DNA of 19,027 nucleotides from Clostridia bacterium (GCA_030595925.1 JAUVLC010000047.1:1-19027); one strand, 5' to 3'. Shown: positions 1 to 6,904, counted from the stretch's first letter. Program-made: numbers and translations. Notes: generated by a model from the letters alone, not told the origin.

Positions 1-1047
1 CTGATAACCCATTGCTGCCCGAAACTTACTCCCTCGTAATTCCAATGTTCCCTGACTATGCACAATTTTTAACTTTTTTACCCGTCCGGAACTATTTCTC
101 TCTAAAATTGCCAGTCTTTTTATTTTACCAATAGAATAACCTTTATTTTTTAAAGCATTTTCTATATACTTCAAAGTCAAATGTCTTTCCCATTGATAAT
201 GAGGAGAGGGTTTACAAAAACGGCAAGTCACCCCTTTTAAATAAGGAGAAGACTGAGCACCCCCCCAGGCTCCTGATTCACTTTCGGTGTGTCCCCCGCA
301 ACAACTATGACAGAAAGTTTTAGCTATTTTACCCTGATAAGTTAATACCTCTCCCCATGTAGCATATACCGCCTGGTTGGTACGAAGGTCTTCCGCCTGT
401 ATACCGTTAAATACCTGACAATGGGTAGTCGCACATAAATCAAAACCCTGCTTGCCATGTTTTCCCATATGTTTTAAAGCATAGGTTCTGGCTGTTACCG
501 CCTGGGCTTTTAGTGACTCTGCCGGCCAGAGGGGAGAAACTTCCTGGGTCATAATCCCACAAACATATCCTTCTATTCCTAATTCATTAATTACCGTCAA
601 ATGGCTATTCTTTTTTCTAATTACTATATTATCCCTGTACCTTCTATTATCCACTTTAATTCCATAATCACCGGATAAAGGAACAAAACGAATCTGAGAA
701 CTCAACAAATAATTACCTACGCTTATCCCCTGTGTCTGAGGTTTTATTAAATAAATCTTTTCCGTTTCCAAAGAAATTTTCTCGGAAGTAAATACATCTA
801 TTACCTCATATCTTTCTTTTGAGGAAATACAAACTGCCTTCACCTTAGGCAAAATTCCTATCCGAATAATTGTTTCCGGCAACCTTTTTTCTGCTCGTTT
901 CCTTTTTTTTACTACGGTTTTTTTCTTCGTCACTTTTTTCGTTTCTTTGGGTGATAAATATTTATCCCTTCGATAAAAAACAGGTTTAGTACAACTATTC
1001 AGAATACATAGCATTATTCCTAAAGCTAATATTTTTGTTTTTTGCAT
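1..1047 (-). CDS. SpoIID/LytB-domain lipoprotein, C-terminus beyond the window
   Basis: The reading frame is open from an ATG at 1047 to the window edge, giving 349 visible residues with no stop. The N-terminus is a short hydrophobic segment ending LNSC (Cys19), a plausible lipobox, followed by a very basic linker (about 33-55). The SpoIID/LytB core is clear: TQEVSPLWPAESLKAQAVTA at about 168-187 holds the Glu (E169) expected in these peptidoglycan lytic transglycosylases, and HSCCGGHTES at about 247-256 matches the family's conserved glycine-rich segment. By family, SpoIID cleaves glycan strands stripped of their stem peptides; outside spore-formers the role is probably cell-wall remodelling. 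The domain is extra Cys-rich (C205, C210, C246, C249, C250, C275, C278), which is unusual. ATG codons lie at 1050 and 1047. GGGGAG abuts the first, so 1047 has the better spacing. The gene follows DUF2905 by 58 nt, a common arrangement next to ruv genes. Confidence 0.9.
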   Translation of the reverse strand, partial: MQKTKILALGIMLCILNSCTKPVFYRRDKYLSPKETKKVTKKKTVVKKRKRAEKRLPETIIRIGILPKVKAVCISSKERYEVIDVFTSEKISLETEKIYLIKPQTQGISVGNYLLSSQIRFVPLSGDYGIKVDNRRYRDNIVIRKKNSHLTVINELGIEGYVCGIMTQEVSPLWPAESLKAQAVTARTYALKHMGKHGKQGFDLCATTHCQVFNGIQAEDLRTNQAVYATWGEVLTYQGKIAKTFCHSCCGGHTESESGAWGGAQSSPYLKGVTCRFCKPSPHYQWERHLTLKYIENALKNKGYSIGKIKRLAILERNSSGRVKKLKIVHSQGTLELRGSKFRAAMGYQ

Positions 1048-1105
1048 CATCTCCCCTTTTTTAAAATTTTAATTTTTTTTAAACTCTATTTTTTCATTTA
1101 AAAAC

Positions 1106-1315
1106 TTATTTGCGCATAAAAATACGCAGAATAATAGTCAAAATGACACTTAAAAGGAAACATGTAGTAATAGGAAAATAAAATTTAAAATTACTTCTTT
1201 TTACCAGGATGTCTCCGGGCAGGCGGCCTAAAAATGGAATTTTTATACCTAAAGTAAAAATTATTCCTATCAAAACTAAAATTATTCCCAGAACAATTAA
1301 AAATTTTCCCACCAA
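1106..1315 (-). CDS. DUF2905 family small membrane protein
   Basis: This 69-residue protein has two membrane segments (about 4-22 and 47-66) joined by a loop with GRLPGD at 30-35 and a YFP motif at 46-48, the signature pattern of the DUF2905 family. The family has no established biochemical function. Its length matches the usual 65-75 residues. The start is TTG at 1315, or GTG at 1312, behind a purine-rich AAGGAAGGTAGAG stretch; no ATG fits. DUF2905 genes are often found between ruvB and spoIID or queuosine genes, and this neighbourhood agrees with that. Confidence 0.85.
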   Translation of the reverse strand: MVGKFLIVLGIILVLIGIIFTLGIKIPFLGRLPGDILVKRSNFKFYFPITTCFLLSVILTIILRIFMRK

Positions 1316-1340
1316 TTATTCTCTACCTTCCTTTTTGTCC

Positions 1341-1468
1341 TTCCTGCGAACAGACTGTGTCATAATCTCCTTTTGATAATCACAGGCTTTATCTCCGATG
1401 ATAACGCAACCTAAAGGTTGCGGCTACCACATAAAATCAAAGTTATGACACAGTCTGGAAAGCAGGAA
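1341..1468. repeat. MITE-like inverted-repeat element
   Basis: A perfect 15-bp inverted repeat, CAGACTGTGTCATAA at 1351-1365 and TTATGACACAGTCTG at 1443-1457, bounds about 77 bp. The arms extend imperfectly outward (TTCCTGC at 1341-1347 against GCAGGAA at 1462-1468) and inward (CTTTTGAT against ATCAAAG). There is no coding capacity, so a miniature inverted-repeat element is the best reading. A GAA triplet flanks the 15-bp arms on both sides (1348-1350 and 1458-1460, with 1348 being G), which is too short to be sure of as a target duplication. A second palindrome sits in the centre at 1405-1422. Confidence 0.7.
1405..1422. repeat. Perfect palindrome inside the MITE-like element
   Basis: CGCAACCT-AA-AGGTTGCG forms an 8-bp perfect stem with a 2-base centre, followed by GCTACCA. 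It lies in the middle of the 1341-1468 inverted-repeat element. Its GC content is well above that of the surroundings, and it looks like a separate small repeat inserted into or carried by the larger one. Confidence 0.7.
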
Positions 1469-1494
1469 TCTGTTAATATTTAAAAACATTATAG

Positions 1495-1515
1495 ATTCCG
1501 CATCGAGTGCGGAAT
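1495..1515. repeat. REP-like hairpin
   Basis: ATTCCGCA-TCGAG-TGCGGAAT is an 8-bp perfect stem with a 5-nt loop. It is GC-rich inside AT-rich intergenic DNA. No T-run follows it on the minus strand, so it is more likely a dispersed palindromic repeat than a terminator. Confidence 0.65.
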
Positions 1516-1565
1516 GACCCGCTTTAAGGACTTGCGGACAGACAGAATATTCTTTTATTAAATTA

Positions 1566-1589
1566 AGAACACATCTGCCCCTGTGTTCT
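1566..1589. repeat. Inverted repeat, 8-bp arms
   Basis: AGAACACA at 1566-1573 and TGTGTTCT at 1582-1589 are perfect complements around an 8-nt loop (TCTGCCCC). It is one of several unrelated stem-loops packed into this intergenic region. Confidence 0.55.
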
Positions 1590-1603
1590 CTACATCCTGT
1601 ATC

Positions 1604-1648
1604 CTCACCCTCACCCTCACCTTACTCCTCTCCCATCAAGGGAGAGGA
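1604..1648. repeat. CCTCAC hexamer run followed by a GC-rich hairpin
   Basis: About three CCTCAC-type hexamers at 1604-1621 precede a 9-bp perfect stem, TCCTCTCCC at 1626-1634 and GGGAGAGGA at 1640-1648, with loop ATCAA. The stem is strong enough to affect transcript ends of queH read-through on the minus strand, but no T-run is present. A further short triplicate of TGAATC occurs at about 1654-1675. Confidence 0.6.
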
Positions 1649-1688
1649 AAATTCTGAATCATGAATCCTGAATCGTGTATCATTAATA

Positions 1689-2243
1689 TTATTTTTCCGC
1701 TGCTGCATCAAATCTTTCCTTTTCACTAAAAATACATCCGCAATACTGCTGTCGATATAAATTTAGTTTTTTGGACAGTTTAATCCCTTCCTTCCATCCT
1801 ATACGAAAATCCTGATAATAAAACTCTATGTTGTAAATATGAGCTAATTTTTGCCCAATTTCTTTTATTTTCTCATGCATCTGAAATTTACTATAAAGCA
1901 ATGTAGTGGAAAAACTATCAAATTTTTCTTTTTTTGCCATTTTTGCTGTTGATTCCAATCGCAGTCGATAACAACTCAAACATCTTTCTTCTTTATTTTT
2001 GTACTTGTCTTTTATTACTTCCATCCATTCTCCCAGGAAATACTCTCTCTCCCAAATAACAGGTAAATTAGTTTCTTGCGAATAATATCCTAAAGTCATC
2101 ATTCGTCTTTGATATTCCCCAAAGGGATGAATATTAGGATTATACCAAAATCCTGTAATTTCATATTCTTTAGCTTTAATTAAACACTGATGAATAGAAC
2201 AAATACAGGGTGCACAACAAGTATGAAGAAGTAATCGTTTCAT
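1689..2243 (-). CDS. queH: Epoxyqueuosine reductase QueH (DUF208)
   Basis: QueH reduces epoxyqueuosine to queuosine in the wobble base of tRNAs with GUN anticodons; it is the non-homologous, cobalamin-independent alternative to QueG. The protein has the family's cysteine layout: HTCCAPC at 7-13, CLSC at 88-91 and YCGC at 167-170, which by family hold an iron-sulfur centre and the catalytic site. NPNIHP at 35-40 is also typical. An upstream TTG at 2297 in the same frame would add 18 residues (MKNYNQ...) and overlap the preceding gene by 14 nt. I prefer the ATG at 2243, because family members begin just before the HTCC motif, giving 184 residues, a normal length. It lies directly downstream of the radical SAM gene and was probably co-transcribed with it. 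Confidence 0.92.
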   Translation of the reverse strand: MKRLLLHTCCAPCICSIHQCLIKAKEYEITGFWYNPNIHPFGEYQRRMMTLGYYSQETNLPVIWEREYFLGEWMEVIKDKYKNKEERCLSCYRLRLESTAKMAKKEKFDSFSTTLLYSKFQMHEKIKEIGQKLAHIYNIEFYYQDFRIGWKEGIKLSKKLNLYRQQYCGCIFSEKERFDAAAEK

Positions 2244-2283
2244 CTTTTTTTTATTTCCCGGATTATTTTTTAAAATCGCCTGA

Positions 2284-3147
2284 TTATAATTTTTCAATGG
2301 GTATATGCTGCAAAACCCCTATTTTTTCACAAAAGGCAGAAATTTGTTTGCTTATTCTCCAGTTATAAGTAGGATATGGAGAAATACCTTTTCGATACAA
2401 GGCTTGATAACGCTGTACTAAATGAGGATAATATCTTTTTATCAAACTTAAAAAACGTATTTTTTGATTATCCTTTAATATTAATTCCCCCGGAACAACA
2501 TATTTTGCTCCTACATCCTTTGCTTTCTGAATAAGATTCAGACACTTATCTCCATCAGTAATATAAGGAATAATCGGCATTAATATTATTCCCGTTGTTA
2601 TTTTTTTTCTGGCTATTTTTTTCATTGCCATCAGCCTCTTTTGAAAAGGAGGGGCATGGGGCTCAAACATCATAGCTATTTTGGGATCAATAGTAGTTAA
2701 AGAAAAAGAAACGGCACAAAAAGTTTTCCTGGAAATTTCCTCCAGTAAATCCATGTCACGCAAAATTAAATCGGATTTTGTCAAAATATGCACGGGAAAT
2801 CCCAAATCAGCAAAAATTTCCAACAATCTTCGGGTAATATTATATTTTTTTTCTATCGGTTGATAAGGATCAGCAAAAGTACCCAGACAAATTATTTCTT
2901 TTCCTTTAAATTTACTTAATGTCTCTTTAAGTAAATATGGAGCATTGGTTTTTACCTTTATTACCCTAAAAAAATCCTTTTCTTTCTTAAAAGGCAAATA
3001 TCTGTCTGCCTGGACATAACAATACTGACAGCCATGTTCACATCCCAAATAAGGATTAAGACTATACCGGCTAATAAATATCTCATTTTCATGTTCCAAT
3101 TTATTTAGTATTGTTGTCGGTTGAATTAATTCATATTTTATAGTCAT
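2284..3147 (-). CDS. SPL-like radical SAM protein (COG1533 type)
   Basis: The protein belongs to the radical SAM group that includes spore photoproduct lyase-like proteins (Rv2578c type). LGCEHGCQYCYVQAD carries the CX3CX2C motif (C36, C40, C43 from the chosen start) that ligates the 4Fe-4S cluster used to cleave S-adenosylmethionine. Later segments typical of the group are GTFADPYQPIE and TKSDLILRD. The total of 287 residues is usual. The substrate of this group is unknown; it is not expected to be true spore photoproduct lyase. A TTG at 3162 would add five residues; the ATG at 3147 is the more natural start, though neither has a strong ribosome site. It starts 25 nt after ruvB ends, so it probably shares the ruv transcript. 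Confidence 0.88.
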   Translation of the reverse strand: MTIKYELIQPTTILNKLEHENEIFISRYSLNPYLGCEHGCQYCYVQADRYLPFKKEKDFFRVIKVKTNAPYLLKETLSKFKGKEIICLGTFADPYQPIEKKYNITRRLLEIFADLGFPVHILTKSDLILRDMDLLEEISRKTFCAVSFSLTTIDPKIAMMFEPHAPPFQKRLMAMKKIARKKITTGIILMPIIPYITDGDKCLNLIQKAKDVGAKYVVPGELILKDNQKIRFLSLIKRYYPHLVQRYQALYRKGISPYPTYNWRISKQISAFCEKIGVLQHIPIEKL

Positions 3148-3171
3148 AAATTTTACTACCAAATATTAAAT

Positions 3172-4221
3172 TTAACTAATATCCAATTCTTGCTGCGTGG
3201 TTTTTTCCGGCGCCGAAAACAAATGTTTTGGCTGGACAATATTTAAATGTTTATAAGCCAACGGAGTAACCATCCTTCCTCTTGGTGTCCGGGACAGGAA
3301 ACCTGCCTGAATTAAAAAGGGTTCATAAACATCAGTCACTGTTTCTGTTTCTTCATTTATTGCAATAGCAATTGTATCTAAACCTACCGGGCCGCCGGAA
3401 AAATTTTTAATTATAGTATATAAAATTTTTCTATCCATACTATCCAACCCTTTTTCATCCACTTCTAACAAGTGTAGAGCATCTTGAGCCACTAACTGAG
3501 TAATTATTCCCTTAGCTTTTATCTGAGCAAAATCTCTTACTCGCCGTAGTAAACGATTGGCTATTCGAGGTGTTCCTCTGCTCCGTTTAGCAATTTCTTC
3601 TGTTCCCTTTTTATCGATTTCAATATTTAAAACCTTACTGGAACGTTTAACGATAGAAGCTAACTCGTCTTCGATATAAAAATTTATCCGTTCAATAATA
3701 CCAAATCTTTCTCTTAGGGGAGAGGTTAGTGAGCCTGCTTTTGTGGTTGCACCTATTAAAGTAAAACGCGGTAAATCTAATCTAATATTACGGGCACTGG
3801 GGCCCTGTCCGATGATAATATCAAGAAGATAATCTTCCATAGCCGGATATAAGGCTTCTTCCACAGCACGATTTAACCGATGAATTTCATCTATAAAAAA
3901 TATATCCCCGTCCGCAAGATTGGTTAACAAAGCAGCTAAATCCCCTGCCCGTTCTAAAACCGGCCCGGAAGTGCTTTTTATATTCCCCCCCATTTCATAA
4001 GCAATTATGTGTGCCAGAGTTGTTTTCCCCAATCCCGGAGGACTAGAAAAAAGACAATGGTCCAATGGCTCTCTCCTTTTTTTAGCGGCGGAAAAGAAAA
4101 TCCCTAACTTTTCCTTTAATTTCTCCTGCCCTATAAAATACTTTAATTCTTTCGGCCTTAAAGTGTAATCCATTTGTCTGTCTTCAGTTTGGATTTCCGG
4201 AGAAACAATATACTCATCCAT
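3172..4221 (-). CDS. ruvB: Holliday junction branch-migration ATPase RuvB
   Basis: RuvB is the AAA+ hexameric motor that drives branch migration with RuvA. Of its 349 residues, the AAA+ domain shows Walker A PPGLGKTT (61-68), Walker B FFIDEIH (108-114), sensor-1 LIGATT (155-160), and SPLRERFG with the arginine finger R170. Sensor-2 is [15 protein letters not shown]. The C-terminal winged helix includes [10 protein letters not shown] and [11 protein letters not shown]. One oddity: the first Walker A glycine (GPPGLGKT in most RuvB) is Ser60 here. The ATG at 4221 is preceded by AAGGAA. An inserted repeat element ends about 24 nt upstream, separating ruvB from ruvA, which normally abut. Confidence 0.97.
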   Translation of the reverse strand: MDEYIVSPEIQTEDRQMDYTLRPKELKYFIGQEKLKEKLGIFFSAAKKRREPLDHCLFSSPPGLGKTTLAHIIAYEMGGNIKSTSGPVLERAGDLAALLTNLADGDIFFIDEIHRLNRAVEEALYPAMEDYLLDIIIGQGPSARNIRLDLPRFTLIGATTKAGSLTSPLRERFGIIERINFYIEDELASIVKRSSKVLNIEIDKKGTEEIAKRSRGTPRIANRLLRRVRDFAQIKAKGIITQLVAQDALHLLEVDEKGLDSMDRKILYTIIKNFSGGPVGLDTIAIAINEETETVTDVYEPFLIQAGFLSRTPRGRMVTPLAYKHLNIVQPKHLFSAPEKTTQQELDIS

Positions 4222-4245
4222 TTTGTATTCCTTTTTTATAATTTA

Positions 4246-4514
4246 GGATCTGCTGAAAAACCCAGCAGTCCCTGATTTCACAGATTAGAAACCAGATTAC
4301 ACAGATTAAAACTTAGACAACAAAATCGGTGTAATCTTTTCAATATCTGTGTAATCAAGGCTTACTGAAAAATTTATATGCAATCAAAAGTGCAGGGTTT
4401 TTGGTGGTTTTGTACAAATTTCGTGCACTTTTAATCACATTTTTGCAGTTATTTGAATATCTATTCCGTCGATATTTTATCCGCCTGAGGTGGATTTGCA
4501 TTTTTCAGTAAGCC
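4246..4514 (-). mobile_element. Non-autonomous repeat element, copy 1 (MITE-like)
   Basis: This 269-bp non-coding element fills the ruvA-ruvB gap and is an inverted, closely similar copy of the element at 6523-6811. Its right end is ATTTTTCAGTAAGCC (4500-4514); its left end is the related GGATCTGCTGAAAAA. The right end has a perfect inverted partner inside the element at 4359-4373, so 4359-4514 is itself a unit with 15-bp perfect terminal repeats. TAATTTA occurs immediately outside both ends (4239-4245 and 4516-4522), consistent with a target-site duplication. The left half holds repeated ACAGATT phrases and a 12-bp inverted repeat (4295-4306 with 4345-4356). Strand is given relative to copy 2. 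Confidence 0.82.
4479..4495. repeat. Nested 17-bp palindrome in element copy 1
   Basis: ATCCGCC-TGA-GGTGGAT is a 7-bp stem with one G-T pair. Copy 2 lacks it at the matching place, going directly from GATATTTTA to CATTTTTCAG, so about 19 bp are extra here. A near-identical palindrome occurs in copy 2 at a different internal position (6589-6603). Confidence 0.7.
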
Positions 4515-4527
4515 CTAATTTAGGACT

Positions 4528-5127
4528 TTATAAATATTTCAATGCATACTTAATGACGTTCTCGACCTCTGATTTTTCACCTAAGTTTTCCATAGCTGCA
4601 TTTACAGCATCTTTGGCTTCCTTCATTCTATACCCTAAAGAAACCAAAGCCGATATTGCATCAGCCATGCACTGCTGATCCTTAAAAACAAACCTATCGG
4701 AAGATTTTATTTCCAAACCGGTAATTTTATCTTTTAATCCCAGGATTATTCTCTCAGCCTTTTTTTTTGTTAACCCAAAAAAAGTAGTTAAAACACGTAA
4801 ATCTTTTTCAATAATTGCCTTTTTAAAATCAGAAAACGCAGATGATATTTTAGACAAAACCTTAATGGCATCTTTGGGCCCAATCTTAGAAATACTATTA
4901 AGTAAAAGAAATATTTCCTTTTCTTCCATACTTAAAAAACCATAAAGCGTATTTCCCCCATACATACTAGTAGACATCCATGTATAAAGTTTTATCTCTT
5001 CCCCAATACCAGGTAATTTTTCATAAGTAAACGAGGGAATATAAACCTGATAACCAAGCCCATTAACTTCTAAATAAATAAATTCTTCGGTCTTTTTTTC
5101 CAAATTTCCCCGCAGAAAAGCTATCAA
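4528..5127 (-). CDS. ruvA: Holliday junction DNA-binding protein RuvA
   Basis: RuvA binds the four-way junction as a tetramer and loads RuvB. The 199 residues have the family layout: an N-terminal OB-fold starting MIAFLRGNL, the segment WMSTSMYGGNTLYGFLSMEEKEIF split around residues 45-68, a helix-hairpin-helix region (ISKIGPKDAIKVLS, then FGLTKKKAERIILGLKDKI), an acidic or flexible linker, and a C-terminal three-helix domain (ISALVSLGYRMKEAKDAV) that contacts RuvB. The start codon is TTG at 5127; it is supported by the conserved N-terminus and by AAGGCGG upstream, and no ATG would keep the first strand. It lies 54 nt after ruvC. Its stop codon is 13 nt from the inserted element. Confidence 0.95.
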   Translation of the reverse strand: MIAFLRGNLEKKTEEFIYLEVNGLGYQVYIPSFTYEKLPGIGEEIKLYTWMSTSMYGGNTLYGFLSMEEKEIFLLLNSISKIGPKDAIKVLSKISSAFSDFKKAIIEKDLRVLTTFFGLTKKKAERIILGLKDKITGLEIKSSDRFVFKDQQCMADAISALVSLGYRMKEAKDAVNAAMENLGEKSEVENVIKYALKYL

Positions 5128-5181
5128 TTTGTATCCGCCTTTTTTTGTTTAAATTTCATTTTTTCAAAATCAAAACTGTTT

Positions 5182-5682
5182 TTATTGGCATTTTATTTTT
5201 TGGAAATATTTTTTAGAATTTAAATGGCAAATCGCAACTGCCAGGGCATCAGCAGCATCCTCCGGCCGCGGAATCTCTTTTAATTTAAGTACATTCTTCA
5301 GCATATTTTGAATTTGTTTTTTTTCCGCCCTTCCGTACCCGACTAAAGACTGTTTTACCTGTAAAGCAGTATACTCTGATATTGACAAACCGGCCTGGTA
5401 TCCGGCAAGAAGCACTATTCCCCGTGCCTGGCCTAAAAACAAAGTTGTTTTTACGTTTTTTGCATAAAATATTTTCTCTACCGCCATATTATCCGGTTTA
5501 TATTTTCTTATTACTTCCATTAATTTTTCATATATCAAAGCTAATCTTTGAGGCAGGAAACAATCAGCCCTGGTTTTTATACAACCATATGCTTTTATTT
5601 GTTCACCTGAAATACCTTCTTCCTGACTGACTACACCCCAGCCTGTATTTACTAATCCCGGGTCAATTCCCAATACAATCAT
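5182..5682 (-). CDS. ruvC: Crossover junction endodeoxyribonuclease RuvC
   Basis: RuvC is the dimeric nuclease that resolves Holliday junctions by paired nicks. The 166 residues include all four acidic residues of the RNase H-like active site: D7 in GIDPG, E69 in AVEKIFYAKN, and D142 and D145 in PEDAADALAVAICH. The dimer and DNA-contact segment QVKQSLVGYGRAEKKQ is also intact, so the enzyme should be active. The ATG at 5682 has AAAGGGAT upstream. It lies 30 nt after yebC and upstream of ruvA, the usual yebC-ruvC-ruvA order. Confidence 0.96.
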   Translation of the reverse strand: MIVLGIDPGLVNTGWGVVSQEEGISGEQIKAYGCIKTRADCFLPQRLALIYEKLMEVIRKYKPDNMAVEKIFYAKNVKTTLFLGQARGIVLLAGYQAGLSISEYTALQVKQSLVGYGRAEKKQIQNMLKNVLKLKEIPRPEDAADALAVAICHLNSKKYFQKIKCQ

Positions 5683-5712
5683 ATAAATTCATATCCCTTT
5701 TTCATCATAAAT

Positions 5713-6468
5713 TTATTCATTCCCGATTTTTTCCGTCTCTTGTTGGGACATATCAAAGTTTGTATAAACATTCTGCACATCATCATTCTCTTCCAGCTCA
5801 TCAATCAAATTAAGCATTTGTTGAGCTTCTTTCCCCTCCAACAATATTTGAGTATGTGCCTGTTTTGTTATTTCACAGGAAGATATTTCTATTTTTTTTG
5901 CCGCCAAAATTTCTTTCATTTTTTCAAAATCGGAAGGCGATGTAATAATTTCAAAAACATCTTCTTCATCAGCACAAAAATCTTCCGCCCCATATTCAAG
6001 GGCAAGCGACATCAATTCATCCTCATTAACATCAGTTTTATCAAGAGCAAAATATCCTTTTTGGGAAAATATCCAGGCAACACATCCGCTTTCCCCTAAA
6101 TTACCGCCACGTTTAGAAAAAATCCTTTTTATTTCCGAAGAAGTGCGATTTTTATTGTCAGTAGTAATTTCAATCAGGACCGCAACCCCTCCCGGGCCAT
6201 ATCCTTCATAAACAAATTCCTCATAAGTAACCCCTGGAAGTTCTCCCGTTCCTCTCTGAACAGCTTTTTTTATGTTATCCTGCGGCATATTCACGGATTT
6301 AGCTTTTTCTATGGCTGTACGCAAACGCGCATTACCGTTTATATCCCCTCCTCCCTGCCTGGCAGCAATATTAATTTCCTTGATAATTTTTGTAAAAATT
6401 TTTCCTCTTTTAGCGTCAATAACTGCTTTTTTATGCTTAATTCCTGCCCATTTTGAATGCCCCGACAT
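5713..6468 (-). CDS. yebC: YebC/PmpR family DNA-binding or ribosome-associated regulator
   Basis: The family signature MSGHSKWAGIKHKKAVIDAK opens the protein, followed by DAKRGKIFTKIIKEI, GNARLRTAIEKAK, MPQDNIKKAVQRGTGE and EGYGPGGVA. YebC/PmpR proteins have been described as transcriptional regulators, and more recently as factors that relieve ribosome stalling; the sequence does not decide between these. The frame extends 12 codons upstream (to 6504), but the ATG at 6468 begins the conserved MSGHSKW and has a very strong GGAGGAGGGGG ribosome site at the right distance, giving 251 residues. It is the first gene of the ruv block; upstream lie an inserted repeat element and a candidate promoter. 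Confidence 0.95.
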   Translation of the reverse strand: MSGHSKWAGIKHKKAVIDAKRGKIFTKIIKEINIAARQGGGDINGNARLRTAIEKAKSVNMPQDNIKKAVQRGTGELPGVTYEEFVYEGYGPGGVAVLIEITTDNKNRTSSEIKRIFSKRGGNLGESGCVAWIFSQKGYFALDKTDVNEDELMSLALEYGAEDFCADEEDVFEIITSPSDFEKMKEILAAKKIEISSCEITKQAHTQILLEGKEAQQMLNLIDELEENDDVQNVYTNFDMSQQETEKIGNE

Positions 6469-6588
6469 AATCCCCCTCCTCCACTTAATTTCTCCTTTTA
6501 ACAATCAAACATCTTTATCTTAGGCTTACTGAAAAATGTAAAATATCGACGGAATAGACATACAAATAACTGCAAAAATGTGATTAAA

Positions 6589-6603
6589 TCCGCCTAAGGC
6601 GGA
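6589..6603. repeat. Nested 15-bp palindrome in element copy 2
   Basis: TCCGCC-TAA-GGCGGA is a 6-bp perfect stem with a 3-nt centre. At the matching place copy 1 has no palindrome, only a few different bases between GTGC and TTTAATCAC. It is nearly the same sequence as the palindrome at 4479-4495, which sits elsewhere in copy 1. Confidence 0.72.
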
Positions 6604-6634
6604 GCACTCTTTGTACAAAACCACCAAAAACTTT

Positions 6635-6664
6635 CCTGCCTGTGCGTGTCCGCTCGCAGACAGG
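6635..6664. repeat. Nested 30-bp imperfect palindrome in element copy 2
   Basis: The arms CCTGCCTGTG (6635-6644) and CGCAGACAGG (6655-6664) pair in about 9 of 10 positions around a GC-rich centre. Copy 1 lacks this block, reading AAAAGTGCAGGGTTTTTGG at the corresponding place. It is another small hairpin found in only one of the two element copies. Confidence 0.7.
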
Positions 6665-6813
6665 GCACTTTTCATTACATATGAATTTTTCAGTAAGCCT
6701 TGATTACACAGATATTGAAAAGATTACACCGATTTTGTCGTCTAAGTTTTAATCTGTGTAATCTGGTTTCTAATCTGTGAAATCAGGGACTGCTGGTTTT
6801 TTCAGCAGACCTT

Positions 6814-6843
6814 ATCTTATCACAAATAAATTCTTTCTGTAAA
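6814..6843 (-). promoter_or_regulatory. Candidate sigma70-type promoter for the yebC-ruv operon
   Basis: On the minus strand TTTACA (6843-6838, 5 of 6 to consensus) is followed after 18 bp by TAAGAT (6819-6814, 4 of 6). The -10 box lies inside the 8-bp direct repeat bordering the inserted element, so a transcript would start inside the element and carry it as a leader of more than 300 nt ahead of yebC. AT-rich DNA gives many chance matches. Bases 6820-6904 hold nothing else recognisable. Confidence 0.3.
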
Positions 6844-6904
6844 GCATTTTCCTGCTTATTTTTTTTGTCCTATTCTTTATTATATTTTTAATTGCCGCAA
6901 TTTT

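Larger units (their letters stand above)
6523..6811 (+). mobile_element. Non-autonomous repeat element, copy 2 (MITE-like)
   Basis: This 289-bp non-coding element lies upstream of yebC. It begins GGCTTACTGAAAAAT (6523-6537) and ends with CAGCAGACC; the two ends are imperfect inverted repeats matching at about 11 of the first 14 bases. An exact 8-bp direct repeat TTATCTTA flanks it (6515-6522 and 6812-6819), as expected of a target-site duplication. ATTTTTCAGTAAGCC at 6685-6699 is a perfect internal partner of the left end. Apart from inserted palindromes, it matches the reverse complement of copy 1 (4246-4514) almost base for base over its 6700-6811 part. GG termini and an 8-bp duplication resemble families such as ISL3 or IS1595; this assignment is inference only. 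Confidence 0.87.

Noticed and set aside
4246-4514. Outward promoter in element copy 1 that drives ruvB (TTGTTG, 16 bp, TGTAAT on the minus strand)
   Set aside because: The -35 match is only 3 of 6 and the spacer is short; in such AT-rich DNA this is expected by chance.
5740-6099. 119-codon plus-strand open frame over yebC, and other plus-strand frames inside ruvC, ruvA, the kinase and the secreted protein genes
   Set aside because: They are complementary-strand shadows of well-supported minus-strand genes, show no family motifs, and have compositions typical of antisense translation of Lys/Glu-rich genes.
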